The notes beneath the pieces were generated by a model. That model was not told the origin of the DNA and searched no databases. It saw only the letters and a program-made list of their open reading frames with translations. Shown piece after piece: positions 46,699 through 58,453 of a stretch of 64,000 bases of DNA (the stretch's first letter is position 1; each line of letters starts with the position of its first letter). The DNA comes from Sweltsa coloradensis (lineage: Eukaryota > Arthropoda > Insecta > Plecoptera > Chloroperlidae), in assembly GCA_024449915.1 (NCBI GenBank), contig JAMZAV010002000.1, positions 1-64,000 on the forward strand, given 5' to 3'. The position numbers were made by a program, and so were the translations under genes.

Positions 46699-48060
46699 TT
46701 CAAGTTTGGGCCTGAATGCCATATCTTTGGACCTTGGAAAATGCCACGTTTAATTTGGATTGGATCTGTAGTTATCTGCTGGTTTTTCATATTTAGTTTT
46801 AGTGTTGTTCTCCATGTCTTCATTACTGTCTTCAAAAAGTTTACAATTACTGGGTTGATTTTATACATTTGTAAAATCTGAATAAGCCATGTGTGTGGTG
46901 TTGAGTCATAAGCTTTCTTGTAGTCAATGTAGTTTACATGAATATTCCTTTTCTTATTGTGTGCCTGGTTCATTACAGTAGAGTCGATAATGAGTTGTTC
47001 TTTACATCCCTGCGAGTTCTTACAGCATCCTTTTTGTTCCTCGGCCATGATATTGTATTCTTCGCAATGCTTATATACTTTATTTATTATGCATGAAGTC
47101 AATATTTTATATATAGTTGGTAGACATGTAATTGGCCGATATTAACTTGGGATCTTCGTGTCATTATCTTTCGGTTTGAGAAAGGTTACTCCTTCAGTAA
47201 AGAATTCGGGTATTTCTTTAACTCCATTTATAAACTCGTTGAGACATTTTCTAATTTGATTGTGAGTAGTATTGAATTTCTTATACCAAAAATTTTAAAT
47301 ATTATCATTACCTGGTGCTTTTCAGTTATGTGTAGCACTGATTGTCGACATTAATTCATCAACAGTTATACCTTCGAATCTCATCTCATTAACATCGCTC
47401 ATCCTAGCTCTTTCGTCTTGAATCCATTGTGCATCATGGTTGTGTGCTACCGGGTTACCCCATATTCCTGCCCAAAACTCTTCTATCTCCGTCTTAGTTG
47501 GTGTTCCATTTCCTGTTATTTCTTCGGTACTAGATAGTTTTTGGTAAAACTGTTTTTCCTTTTCTTTGAACATTCGGTTTTGTTCTTTTCTAATGCTACA
47601 TTCTCTATATCTTTTTAATCTCTTAGCAAGAGCACTTACTTTTTGTTTAAGTGTATCCAAATATTCGTGAATGAATTTGTTCAGTGTTTCATGCTTTGTG
47701 TGAACCTTGATTCTTTCAAATATATTTTGGCAGTAGATTACCACATTTTTAGATCGATTACCCATTCGCAATTGTTCCAATCTACCGATATCTTTCCTAA
47801 ACTCATCTATTCTCCCAATTAGTTGCTGTTCCCATTTCGGAATTTTCTTCTCTTGTTTTGTCTTTGAAGAGGTAGCAGATTTTACCTTTAAGCCCAAGTA
47901 TCTAACCACTGCTACAGCTGCACAGTAAATTGCCGCATGAACGTCTGCAAATGATAGTTCGTCTTGTGTGTATTCTGATAAAATATGTGTGTTCATTATG
48001 TTTACCGCTGTCTTCATTTCCTTTGAATGCTTGGGTTTAGGTATGTATGGTCTTTTGTTT
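46699..48060 (-). pseudogene. Dong/R4-like LINE: N-terminal region and half of the reverse transcriptase
   Basis: One reading frame can be followed from above 48017 to 46699, interrupted by stops at about 47322 (TGA), 47296 (TAA) and 47140 (TAA). The first part (48017-47322) is a charged region with 'KIPKWEQQL' and 'EEFWAGIWG', typical upstream of R4-clade RTs. The second has Y-R-P-I-T-C-L, E-E-Q-K-G-C and I-D-Y-K-K-A-Y-D-S (first catalytic Asp). It ends at G-I-F-Q-G, before the Y-x-D-D motif, where unrelated sequence and the 5' end of the minus-strand LINE begin. It is not collinear with the 3' fragment at 48289-49217, which lies upstream on the minus strand. Confidence 0.85.
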
Positions 48061-48074
48061 GGTTCTATGTTTTA

Positions 48075-48269
48075 TTATTAAGTAATTGTAATGGAAATAT
48101 CATCTGTATTGACATAGGAACTGGATTCCAAGGGATTGATTTAATGTATTACTAAGTACAAATGTATAAAAAGATTTGAACCTGCAGATAAGCTGTTTTG
48201 CAGCTTCGCAGGACAATCGATTGTATCTGTAAATAAATTGTTCAATAAAGACAACTTTAAAAAAATATA
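48075..48269 (+). mobile_element. LINE family D, 3' terminus only
   Basis: About 190 bases resembling the ends of families A-C: stem-loop at 48181-48212, 'caataaagac' polyadenylation-like signal, A-rich run, then (ATT)n. No coding part remains. Confidence 0.7.
48181..48212 (+). other. Conserved LINE 3' UTR stem-loop (family D)
   Basis: Outer stem CCTGC/GCAGG, bulge AGAT, inner stem AAGCTG/CAGCTT, loop TTTTG. Compared with B and C the outer stem has changed on both sides and still pairs. Confidence 0.72.
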
Positions 48270-48288
48270 TATTATTATTATTATTATT
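48270..48288 (+). repeat. Short (ATT)n between LINE D and Dong-like copy 2
   Basis: Six ATT units shared by the plus-strand D tail and the minus-strand Dong tail. Confidence 0.9.
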
Positions 48289-49217
48289 TTATTGGATGTA
48301 TATCATACAAACTCGGTTAAAACCGGAGCTAACATGTTGTACGGACTTACGTCAAGTACTTCCATGTGTACCTATTACATGCATTATTACTTTGTCTTAA
48401 CTCTAACTAAAATAAGTCATTTATAAATTGTAATATTGTTTGTAAATGATGTTTTCATTCTGCTGTGTACGGTCGTGGCCGATTTCTCGTCGCCATCCTA
48501 GCATTTGCTCTTCGGACTATGGGAAACCACGAAAACCATGTCAGGATGGAAGCTGTCTCGAAATCTCGAAGTATCATTCTTAGTTTAGAAATTTACGAAC
48601 TATTCTACACGTGTTGAGTATTACTGCCTTTTGAGTCTCGATGTATACATTGGGTTGAAGATCTAGTTGTTTAATGCTTTCATGTAGCTTCTTCGGTATG
48701 ATGCCGTTGGCTGATATAATGAATGGGATTGTATTTACCTTTTTCTGTTTCCACATCTTCTTGATCTCAATTGCAAGTTCACTATACTTGTCAATTTTTT
48801 TCTTCCACGTGGTCTCGACGTTATGGCACATTGGGATAGCAACGTCGATAAGGGTAAATTCTTGTTTCTTCTTGTCAATTATTATTAAATCCGGTCTGTT
48901 GTGATGTATCGTTTGGTCTGTTATAACTGTGCGGTCGTAATATAATTTGTAATCTTTACTATCTAGTACTTTCTCTGGTTTGTATTTGTAGTAAGGTGTG
49001 TGTGTGTGTCAATGAGGTTGTACTTGATTGCTAGTTTTTGATGAATAATGTTAGCTACTTGGTTATGTCTGTAGAGGTAATCTGTTTGACATAGTAACTT
49101 GCACCCGGATATGATGTGTTCGATTGTTTCACCCCTTGCACTACATTTTCTACATTAATCGTTTACTGTCGCATCTCGTATTATGTATTTTTTATAATTG
49201 TTCGTCGCTTATCGTCG
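48289..49217 (-). mobile_element. Dong/R4-like LINE, 3' fragment, copy 2
   Basis: Nearly the same as 33622-34530 (a few substitutions per 100 bases at most), bounded by (ATT)n on both sides. It extends about 20 bases further at its 5' end than copy 1. Confidence 0.85.
48580..49195 (-). pseudogene. C-terminal restriction-like endonuclease domain, Dong/R4-type, frameshifted
   Basis: Same domain as at 33914-34519: zinc knuckle, R-P-D...D core, identical last 83 residues. A two-base expansion of a GT run (about 48996-49010) shifts the frame between the zinc knuckle and the nuclease core. The last 251 bases (48580-48831) remain open. Confidence 0.8.

Positions 49218-49293
<76 letters not shown>
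49218..49293 (+). repeat. (ATT)n between Dong-like copy 2 and LINE B
   Basis: About 25 units. The junction into LINE B reads through 'atatattatatatta'. Confidence 0.95.
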
Positions 49294-49298
<5 letters not shown>

Positions 49299-49309
49299 TA
49301 TATATTAGA

Positions 49310-51866
49310 GGCGCAATCAACGCCTCTAGAAATGAAAATAAACTTTGTCCAAGAACTTGAATCTGTGTTAATAAGTAAATTTAAAAATCCAAATGTTATA
49401 ATTATGGGGGACATGAACATTGATTTACTTGACGAGCGTGATCAATGCGTTCATTCTTATGAGAACTGTTTGGCGAGTTTGGGTTTTTTAAAATGCATAA
49501 ATGGAGTAACGAGAGAAGAAGCAATTCGAGATATGTGGTCAAAAACGTGTATTGATCATATTTTTGCGCGGGGGAAATTTGATTATGCTAAGTCGGCCAT
49601 TTTTAGGTGTAAAGTAAGCGATCATTACATGGTCGTGTCATCTTTGGTCTTCAAAAACACCAATCACAGTAATTTAGTAAACAAACCTCATGTTTCATTA
49701 GACGAGAGGAAAGTGTTTACTGCTTTGAAACGCGTGAATTGGGCAGATTTAATGGAAATTAATGATTGCAATAAGCTCTACGACTCTGTACGGGCTACTA
49801 TACATAACATACATGAGAACTCGTATTTTGTTGCAACCGGTCGCAAGAGGAAACGAGTAAACAAGGAGTGGATGACTGATAACCTTGTTGATATGGTTCG
49901 ACATAGAGACAGGTTGTTCCGTAAGTGGAGGAATGCTAGAGTAACTAACCCTTTGAGGCAGACTTATGAAACTGAATATAAACATTACCGCAATGAGGTA
50001 GTGAAGGAAATTTATAAAGTGAAACGTGATTATTATAAAAATAAATTTGAAGTACATAAAGGTGATGCTAAACAAACTTGGCAGATAATTAATGAAGTAA
50101 TAGGGAAATCAAAGCGTAACTCAGTTGACATGGTGATTAACAAATACTTACGTAATAAATATAGTGAGGAAGAAGTTGCTAATAGATTTGTTGATACCTT
50201 TGTTGATGAGATTAATATGATTCAACATAATTGCTCTATTGTAACTTCTAAGCTTGTGCCTCCTTCACCTCAGAGTCAATCTATGTACCTAGGGAAAGTA
50301 AGTGTAGCAACTGTGCTAAAAATTATCCGTAAATTAAATGTAACCAAACAACCTGGAATTGATGGGATTAGAGTGACCGACTTGCAATACACGGCTGAGG
50401 ATATTAGTCCCGTAATTGCCAAAATAATAAACCTGTCTTTAGAAAAGGGAGAAATACCTGATTTATTGAAAGTTTCTATTGTAAGACCGGTTTATAAAAA
50501 AGGCAGCCATATGGACTTTAGTAATTACAGGCCAATTGCCATTTTATCTGTTATTGAAAAAATAATGGAACGTGTAGTAGCTGACGCTCTATGCAACTAT
50601 TTAGATAAATTTAAAATTATTACTAATAATCAGTTTGGATTTCAAAAAGGTAAGAGCACAACCGATCTTCTAGTGAAATTTGCGAACCTGGTTAATAACA
50701 AATTAAATGACAATATGCACATTGCGGCCATGTTTGTGGACTTAAGCAAGGCATTTGATACATTAAATCACGCTAAACTTTTAATATGTCTTGAGCGAAT
50801 TGGTATTCGTGGCCCAATTTTAAATTGGTTTAAAAATTACTTAACAAATAGGAGAATAAGAGTTAAGGTTGGTGATTTTTTAAGCCACGAACGTGATGTT
50901 ATTTCAGGAGTTCCTCAGGGTTCTATTTTGGGTCCAATTCTATTTCTGGTCTACGTAAATGATTTGGTTAAATGTTTTAAATATTGCTATGTATTTTTTT
51001 ATGCCGATGACATTTTGATTGTTTCAGTTCATAAAAACTTTGAAATTGCACAGTTGTATTTACAAATAGATTTTATTAACCTACTTAAAGAGATTCATGA
51101 TAGAGTTTTAGTAATTAATGCAAATAAAACAAAAATAATTCATTTGTGTGCACCTCAAAACAGAGATTGTCTCCGAGAGGTCAGGGTGATCACTCATTCC
51201 AATGAATGTTTGCATAATCAAGTAGATCCACAGACGTGTGCATGTAGTGATTTACTCGAGAATGTTGACTCGCATAATTATTTGGGATTGGTGATTGATA
51301 AACATTTCAGCTGGGCACTTCATATTGATTCCATCTGTAAGCGCCTAAGAGCCTGCCTCCGGCAATGTTTTTTTCTTAAATACGTTTTACCATTTTCTGT
51401 GTTGCGTAATGTATATATCGCTCTTGCAGAATCTATTATATCTTATGGTCTACTAGCGTGGGGGTATTCCACTGACTGCCACTTAAATAAAATTCGAGTA
51501 CTACAAAATAAGCTTTTACGCGAAATAAGACCTCGCAATTGTCAAACTCTGTCGACTCGGGAGACATACCTATTTTGCAACCTTCTGCCAGTTGACGGCC
51601 TTTTCACGTACCAACTGTTAATAAAATATTACTTTAAAAATGATTATAGAATTCTTGTGCAGAAATACAAACGGACACGTAGTCAGGAAAAACAAAAATT
51701 TGTAGTTCCTAGAAGTAATAATAAATACGGTCAAAGGCGCCTAGAGTGTTTAGTCCCCGAGTCTTTTAATAAATTACCCAATCAATTATTAAACTTAACA
51801 AAAATTTCCGAGGTCAAGCAACAAATAAAAAGACATTTGTTGTCTCAATTGAGTGCTCTTACCTAA
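49310..51866 (+). CDS. LINE ORF2, 5'-truncated: partial endonuclease, complete reverse transcriptase
   Basis: An uninterrupted frame of about 850 codons. The start is missing; the frame is open upstream only through microsatellite. Endonuclease remnants: I-M-G-D-M-N (near 49405), I-D-H-I-F (near 49552), S-D-H-Y (near 49618). RT: N-Y-R-P-I (near 50523), F-G-F-Q-K-G (near 50634), F-V-D-L-S-K-A-F-D (near 50734), V-P-Q-G-S-I-L-G-P (near 50909), F-Y-A-D-D (near 50998). The post-RT region ends at the TAA at 51864-51866. All RT catalytic residues are present and there are no stops, so this copy is young. Without the 5' part and ORF1 it is probably immobile by itself. Confidence 0.93.
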
Positions 51867-52100
51867 ATCTGTTTTGCTCATACCTTGTTTTTGTAATCAT
51901 CTTTTAGCTATATTTCTGTTAGGTTTCTGAAATGCCTATGAAACTTAAAAACCTTGGCGTTGTGTTGTGTCTCATTTTATTTTAAGTAACGGTCATTCTA
52001 CTTCGATTTGTTTATTTAATGATTGTGATTTGTTAATGTTTTTTTTCATAATGATTCCTTCCTCTACGGTTGTTTTTGTTTTAGTTTATTTGATGTTATT

Positions 52101-52132
52101 CCACAGATGAGCCCGCATAATGGGCTTTGTGG
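52101..52132 (+). other. Conserved LINE 3' UTR stem-loop (family B)
   Basis: Outer stem CCACA/TGTGG, bulge GATG, inner stem AGCCC/GGGCT, loop GCATAAT, single 3' bulge T. Confidence 0.75.
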
Positions 52133-52209
52133 GTTTCATTGAGATAAAACTATGTAATATGTGTTTTGTGAAATAAAATGAATTGAATTAAAAAAAAAAA
52201 AAAATATAT

Positions 52210-52333
<124 letters not shown>

Positions 52334-52409
52334 CACTCGTTCAGTTGACGGCGGAGAGGACGGACGTGTTTCGAGGACTGCTGCTGCTCGAGGATATCGT
52401 GAGTTTGAT

Positions 52410-53252
52410 ATGAGTAACTGCGCGGAGTGTTTTCTAGAGTTGCCGAGCGACGGTGACTTTGTTGGTTGCACGGGTTGTGATGGTGGCTACCATTACGATT
52501 GTTCCGGTGTTCGAAAATCCACAAATAAATCTAAATCGCAATCCCAAAAACAACAGTGGCGATGTGTTAAGTGTCGCGAGGTAAAGAATGCGGGGGACGT
52601 CAATGTTGTAAGCAGTGATGGAAGCGTAGCTGCCACGTTAAAAAGCATGGACGCCAAACTTCATGAAATTCTCGACAAACTTAACAAAAGCGAAGATAGA
52701 GTTAAAGAACTTGAGCGTGAGTCAGCGGAAAGAAGTGTTCTAGTATCAACGCTGATAAGTCGGGTTAATTTTCTTGAACAATACAGCCGTAATAAAAATA
52801 TCGAGGTGTTAAACGTTGAAGAAACTAGCGGCGAAAGCGTTGAAGACATAGTTATACAGGTCGCTAACAAATTAAATGTGAATTTAGTTAGTAGTGACAT
52901 TGAAGCTGCTCACCGGTTGCCTAACAAACGGAACGCGGATTACCCACCCAAGATATTAGTGCAATTTGCGTCTAGGAAAAAGCGCGAAGAAGTACTTGAA
53001 GCCAGGCGCAAGAAAAGTGTAAAGAGCTCGCAAATATTAGGGGACAACTGCACGCAGAATACGAATATCTACATAGGTGAGAATCTATCTCCCTACTACC
53101 GTAGTCTGCTTTGGGAAGCGAAGCAGCGAGCCAAGGACGCCGGATTCAAGTTCGTGTGGTGGAAGAGAGACCAGATATTTGTGCGCAAAGACGAAAACAC
53201 CCGTCAAGTCATTAAAGTAAAGGACGACAACGACCTACAACTCATTGCATGA
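52410..53252 (+). CDS. LINE ORF1: PHD-type zinc finger, coiled coil, FP-like C-terminal domain
   Basis: 280 codons from ATG. Residues 4-55 form a C4HC3 PHD finger (C4, C7, C20, C23, H28, C31, C52, C55, with W50 two residues before C52). Residues ~70-115 are a coiled coil ('LDKLNKSEDRVKELERE'). The rest resembles the baculovirus-FP/LINE ORF1 C-terminal domain: 'EAAHRLPNK', 'KILVQFASRKKRE', 'IYIGENLSPYYR', 'DQIFVRKDE'. Such ORF1 proteins bind the element RNA and chaperone nucleic acids in a ribonucleoprotein; the PHD finger may bind chromatin. The frame is intact. It ends at TGA 53250-53252, eight bases before the likely ORF2 ATG. Confidence 0.92.
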   Translation: MSNCAECFLELPSDGDFVGCTGCDGGYHYDCSGVRKSTNKSKSQSQKQQWRCVKCREVKNAGDVNVVSSDGSVAATLKSMDAKLHEILDKLNKSEDRVKELERESAERSVLVSTLISRVNFLEQYSRNKNIEVLNVEETSGESVEDIVIQVANKLNVNLVSSDIEAAHRLPNKRNADYPPKILVQFASRKKREEVLEARRKKSVKSSQILGDNCTQNTNIYIGENLSPYYRSLLWEAKQRAKDAGFKFVWWKRDQIFVRKDENTRQVIKVKDDNDLQLIA

Positions 53253-53259
53253 AAACGGA

Positions 53260-54066
53260 ATGCGAAATAATACCGACTGGCTAACGGATACGGGACAAGA
53301 AAGTGAAGAAGTGGTGGTAAGTGATTTGGACTGCTGGGTTGAGAGAAATCACGGTCATATTTTGTTACACCTCAATATAAGGTCATTAAAAAAACACTGG
53401 GATGAACTTCAAGTTGTACTTAGAAAACATATAGGGCAATTTGATGTGTTAGTACTGAGTGAAATTTCCATATCTGAAGATGAAGTGTCATTTGAGTTGG
53501 AGGGTTATACCAGTATTTATAGTGTTCGGAAAGGAAGGAGAGGCGGAGGTTTGTTATTGTTTGTGAAATCTAGTATTAACGTTGAGCAGTGCGTGAATAA
53601 GTTCACGTGTTGTGAGTGTATTTACTGTAGGCTCACCTTCCCTGATAACAGAGTAGTGGATGTGCTGGCTATATACCGGCCACCAAATAATAGCAAGGTC
53701 GGTTTTATTGACGAGTTGGAGTCGTTCGTGGATGACAATCACAACAGCAATGTTGTCATATTGGGTGACGTAAATATTAACCTGTTAGATGAAAGTAATG
53801 AATATGTACAAAGGTACGCTAATGTGTTGAGTTCTACTGGTTTTAGAAGTTACATTAATAAACCAACACGGGAGGAGATTGTTGGAGGATATTTAAAGAC
53901 ATCTTGTATTGATCACATATTTGTTAGATGTAATGCTAAGGTAACCTCATCTGCAATATGCACAACAAAAATATCTGACCATTACTTGACATTGGTTTCA
54001 TTTCAGTTTAGTGGGGAGGCGAGATCACTAAAAAATGAACATTTTGAAAGGGATGTTATAAAATAA
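53260..54066 (+). CDS. LINE ORF2, first part: APE-type endonuclease (ends at a frameshift)
   Basis: I chose the ATG at 53260; a TTG in the same frame lies at 53245, overlapping ORF1. Endonuclease motifs in order: L-N-I-R-S-L (near 53370), L-S-E (near 53455), G-R-R-G-G-G (near 53535), Y-R-P-P (near 53676), I-L-G-D-V-N (near 53758), I-D-H-I-F (near 53908), S-D-H-Y (near 53978). All expected catalytic positions are present, so the domain looks functional. The frame stops at TAA 54064-54066 because of a one-base change in the A-rich stretch around 54058-54066; the RT continues in the next frame. Confidence 0.92.
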   Translation: MRNNTDWLTDTGQESEEVVVSDLDCWVERNHGHILLHLNIRSLKKHWDELQVVLRKHIGQFDVLVLSEISISEDEVSFELEGYTSIYSVRKGRRGGGLLLFVKSSINVEQCVNKFTCCECIYCRLTFPDNRVVDVLAIYRPPNNSKVGFIDELESFVDDNHNSNVVILGDVNINLLDESNEYVQRYANVLSSTGFRSYINKPTREEIVGGYLKTSCIDHIFVRCNAKVTSSAICTTKISDHYLTLVSFQFSGEARSLKNEHFERDVIK

Positions 54067-56194
54067 TGAAAAGTATCTGCTAAATAGCTTGCATTCCGTT
54101 CAATGGGCTGATTTATTAAATGTTGATAGTTGTGTGCGATTATACGATGTTATCTGCTCAAAGTTTGAATCGTGTTACAGACATGCCGCGTTTACGAAAT
54201 CTCAAACAAACAAGAGAATTCGGAAGACGTGGATGTCTGATGACCTGGAAAAATTAATTATCCAGAGAGATTCATTATTTAAAAAATGGAAGCAAGCTGA
54301 TGTGTTTAACCCTTCAAAAACAAGATTTAGGCATGATTATGTTATATTCAGGAACAAAGTAAGTAGACTCATTTTAAATGCAAAGCGAAAGTACTACAAG
54401 AGCCAATTAAAACAAAATCAGAATAATATTAAAGAGACGTGGCAAACCATAAACGAAATTCTAGGAAAGAAGAAGAAAAGTTCGGTCGATGAGGTAGTAA
54501 ATAACCATCTAGGCAAAAAACACACTCAGAAGGAAATTGTTAATAAATTTGCTGATTCTTTTACAAACGAGGTTGAAAATTTGAAACATTCTTGTGAAAT
54601 TAAAACTTCAAAAAATATGCACAAACCTTCACAGATGCAATCTATGTATATGCCACGTGTAACCGTTGAAAGGGTTGCGACTATAATTGCAGGAATGAAC
54701 TCTGAAAAATCACCTGGTATTGACGGTATTCGTGTAGTAGATTTAAAAAATATATGCGACCTTATATCTCCGGTAATTGCTCACTTCATTAATTTGTCTA
54801 TAAAAGAAGGCGTTGTGCCTGATAAGCTAAAAATATCAGTAGTGAGACCCATATACAAAAAAGGGGATCACACACTTTTTGAAAATTATAGACCAATTGC
54901 GTTGTTACCCGTCATAGAAAAAATAATGGAACGATGTATTGCAGATCAATTAACAACATATCTTGAAAAGTTTAATATCATTAATAAAGAGCAATATGGG
55001 TTTCAAAAAGGTAAAAGCACTTCCGATCTCCTGGTGCGCTTTTCAAATTTGATAAATTCAAAATTAAATGACAACTTCCACGTGTTAGCTATGTTTATAG
55101 ATTTTAAGAAAGCGTTTGATACGTTGAACCATGAGAAACTTTTGGAATGTTTTGAAAATATTGGAATACGTGGTAATATGTTGAACTGGTTTAGAAGCTA
55201 TCTTAAAAGTAGGAAGATTGTGGTTAAAGTAGGGGATTCTTACAGCTACGAGAAAGAATCTAATACTGGTGTAGCGCAAGGCTCAATTTTGGGACCTATT
55301 TCTTATTTGATCTACGTAAACGAAATTTGTAAATATATTAAGCACTGCGTTATACTAATGTTCGCCGACGACGCTGCTCTAATCTCTGTTTATAAGATTT
55401 TAAAAGTTGCAGAACAAAACCTAAACGCAGATTTCAGGAGCTTGGCGTGTTATGCTCACGATTGTGAATTAACCCTGAATTCAATTAAAACTAAAGTTGT
55501 ACACATTTGCTCGCCTTTTAATGATTCACGTTCGGATAGCATTCACATAATAAGTCATTCCAATGAGTGTTTGCATACTAGTAATAGTGTGGTGGTATGT
55601 GAATGTGTTGAGGAGATCGAGTGTGTTGATACTCACGCGTATCTAGGGTTGATAGTAGATAAATATTTTAGTTGGAAGCCTCACATTGATTCAGTTTGCA
55701 AAAAGCTTAGAAGTTGCGCATTTCAATTATATAAATTAAAATATATTTTGCCTTATACTACCTTGCGAACTGTTTATATCTCCTTGGCAGAATCAATAAT
55801 TTCTTATGGTCTATTAGCATGGGGCAATGCGAGTAACATTCACTTAACTGAAAATAAAAACTCAATCGTTTTCCATACACATGACTTGTACACATATTGC
55901 TTTTTATTGCCTGTTTCTTTACTGTATCGATTTCGCCTTTTGGTTAAATATTATTTTAGTGACATCTACAAAAATTCACGCAATGAGCATCAATATAATA
56001 CAAGATTTGTGTTAAAAACTAACTTTGATATTCCAGAATACGTCAATAAGTACGGCCAGAGAACTCTTGAGTATTCCTTTCCGCATACGTTTAATCAATT
56101 ACCAGAGGACATGAAAGATTTGCAATCGTATAGTGAGGTTAAAAATAAACTTAAAATTTACTTACTTTGTTCCATAGATAGGCCTATTGATTAA
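54065..56194 (+). pseudogene. LINE ORF2, second part: reverse transcriptase and C-terminus
   Basis: This frame aligns from 54065 onward with families A and B ('QWADLL' against 'NWADLM'). RT motifs: N-Y-R-P-I (near 54885), Y-G-F-Q-K-G (near 54992), F-I-D-F-K-K-A-F-D (near 55096), V-A-Q-G-S-I (near 55270), F-A-D-D (near 55361). The usual V-P-Q-G is V-A-Q-G here. About ten residues after 'WGNAS' are missing compared with A and B, an in-frame deletion near 55850. The stop is at 56192-56194. Marked pseudogene only because of the single frameshift from the endonuclease part. Confidence 0.9.
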
Positions 56195-56448
56195 CTTATA
56201 AATCATTTTAGTTTGATTAATTTAAAAACTATTTCTTTGTTATACAGTCGCGATTTTTGCCATGTAAGAATGTTCTCGCCTGTCATATCAAATTCAATTA
56301 GTATATTTCAGTATTGTAAAGTCGTATTCTCGTTGTTGTATAATTATTTATTTCAGTTTTAATTTAGCCTATGAACATTATTTGTGTAATAAAATTAGAA
56401 TTTAATTAAGTCTGTCTGATCCATGTACAATATCATATGTTTCATAAT

Positions 56449-56478
56449 CCACAGACAAGCCGCTATGTGGCTTTGTGG
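56449..56478 (+). other. Conserved LINE 3' UTR stem-loop (family C)
   Basis: Outer stem CCACA/TGTGG, bulge GAC, inner stem AAGCC/GGCTT, loop GCTATGT. Confidence 0.75.
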
Positions 56479-56542
56479 ACGACGATGTCAAATTGTTTTT
56501 TTGTAAAAAATGCATGTAATATTATTATATAATAAAAAAAAA

Positions 56543-56686
<144 letters not shown>

Positions 56687-57350
56687 GAAACAGAAGGAAA
56701 TGAAATGAAAGGAAACTGCTAGTTTATAAATAAATAAAACGTTATTCGCAATGTTTTTATTTCTTATGGTCAAATTTCCAAGGCCTCCACAATGCAGGAA
56801 AAAAGTGAACATAAACAGCGTTGCAATATGATTAAATTGTAAACTATTTGTGTTGACGACATAGCCTATAGGTAACGAGTTGGTTCAGTAAGCGTGGCAC
56901 GTTACACAAGCAACTCGAGGTGTAAAGTAGCTAGCAGCTCGCGATCCCGGAGATCGAACCCACGTTTGAGTGACAACACCCACTATTGAAAATATTGGTT
57001 CCTGACAAAGATCCATGTGTCACAGTAGAATGGTAATTATAGCTGTCGGAATTTATTTGTTTGAGTGATGAATCATTAGTTCCAGCAGGGTGCACAAAAG
57101 CGAGGACATACATCGGCATGCAGGATGTACCCGTGTCGGCCATAGAAGCAGCTCAGTTCAAATGCCAATCAATTGGAAACGTTTTATCAATCTACTTCTT
57201 TTTGCATTGGTCCCCATTTCCAAACTAATGCTCAGGTTGGGGGTGGGGGCTAACTACAGTAAAACAAATTTAGAGATTCTTAAGGTTCGCGGGGATATTG
57301 AGTTGCAACGATCAGTAACCTCGTGGTTTTAATTAAAACACATTAAGTAC
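56687..57350. other. No gene; possible tRNA-like block near 56935-57000
   Basis: On the minus strand 'GGGTTCGATCTCCGGG' resembles a B box, but I see no convincing A box. Otherwise unremarkable. Confidence 0.35.
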
Positions 57351-57419
57351 AAGATGAACTCCAGACAGGTATACTTAAAAACACCATAAGGGCACACATT
57401 GCAACCAATAACAGGTTTC

Positions 57420-57840
57420 CCTCTTTTTAATGCACACTAGACAAGTATGATATACTTATAACCAACAGAATATACTTATGAACACCAGAGATGTATGATA
57501 TATACTTATGGACAGCAGAGAGGTATGATAACCACCACCAGAATACTAAAACTCCAGAAATATATGATATTCTTATAACCAATAGAATATATGTACATCC
57601 GAATTAATGATCAACAGACAGGTATGATTTACATATAGGCCGAACTACCAGAATATACTTAAAACCACCAGAATAAACTTATGAACAGCAGACAGGTATG
57701 ATATACTATAACCACCAGAATATACTTATGAACACCAGAGAGGTATGATATACTTAAAAAAAAAACAGAATATACTTATGAACACCAGAAAGGTATGATA
57801 TACTTATAACCAACAGAATATACGTATGAACACCACAGAT
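57420..57840. repeat. ~48-bp minisatellite, segment 1
   Basis: Units of the form 'gaacaccagagaggtatgatatacttataaccaacagaatatactta' with substitutions and small indels. It continues at 59997-60150 and 63868-64000. Confidence 0.88.
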
Positions 57841-58381
57841 CCCTAGTAGCACACGATTTTGAGCATAGAGTGGGCCATGTAAGGCACACACTTGGCTGCC
57901 ATGCATGCAGCTAAGGGTGCATGGGCATCATCTGGCCCAGATAAGTCTAGCCATGAAACTTAACATTCATGGCTAGCATTAGAGGGCCATATCCCAGCCA
58001 CACACGGCGAGCCATGACTTGGCAAACAACTGGCTTGCCATACGTGGCCCAGATGCGTCGTAACCTAGCTCAGCGGTATGTGGCACGACAGATGCTAGCC
58101 ATGTCATTTCCACACACGGCCAGCCAGACTCGTCTCGACAAAGAACTGTTTAGTCATTAGGGCAGAAAGAGGGTTGGGGGTAGCGTCCAGTTTGAATTTG
58201 AAAAGTTTGAATTACTTTTTCGTTATGGCGTTACCTCTCTTTGGTTAGTTGCGAATGCTCTCTCGAGAAGGTTGGATCTATGCTGGTCACTGTGGTGTAG
58301 CTATTTATGCTACGAATAATGCACACGCACATAGCACACGTTTTTGGAGTATTATGGAAAGGTAATACTTACGCAGTAAAC

Positions 58382-58385
<4 letters not shown>

Positions 58386-58450
<65 letters not shown>
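58386..58450. repeat. (AT)n microsatellite
   Basis: About 31 AT units. Confidence 0.95.
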
Positions 58451-58451
<1 letters not shown>

Positions 58452-58453
58452 GG

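Larger units (their letters stand above)
49294..52209 (+). mobile_element. LINE family B (5'-truncated, 2.9 kb)
   Basis: APE-type LINE related to A and C, cut inside the endonuclease and abutting (ATT)n. It has a long intact ORF2, a ~340-base 3' UTR with the stem-loop at 52101-52132, a run of A, and an (ATT)n tail into which LINE C is inserted. Confidence 0.92.
52334..56542 (+). mobile_element. LINE family C, near full length (4.2 kb)
   Basis: It starts 'acactcgttcagttgacgg' directly after (ATT)n. It has a ~76-base 5' UTR, ORF1 (52410-53252), ORF2 (53260-56194, one frameshift), a ~350-base 3' UTR with the stem-loop at 56449-56478, A-rich DNA and an (ATT)n tail. It is the most complete member of the A-D group and the best reference for its gene order. 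Clade: CR1/Jockey-like (Daphne or CR1 are candidates). Confidence 0.93.

Noticed and set aside
49116..49309. N-terminal 65 residues of the long LINE B frame
   Set aside because: They are antisense Dong 3' fragment and (ATT)n microsatellite, not LINE protein.
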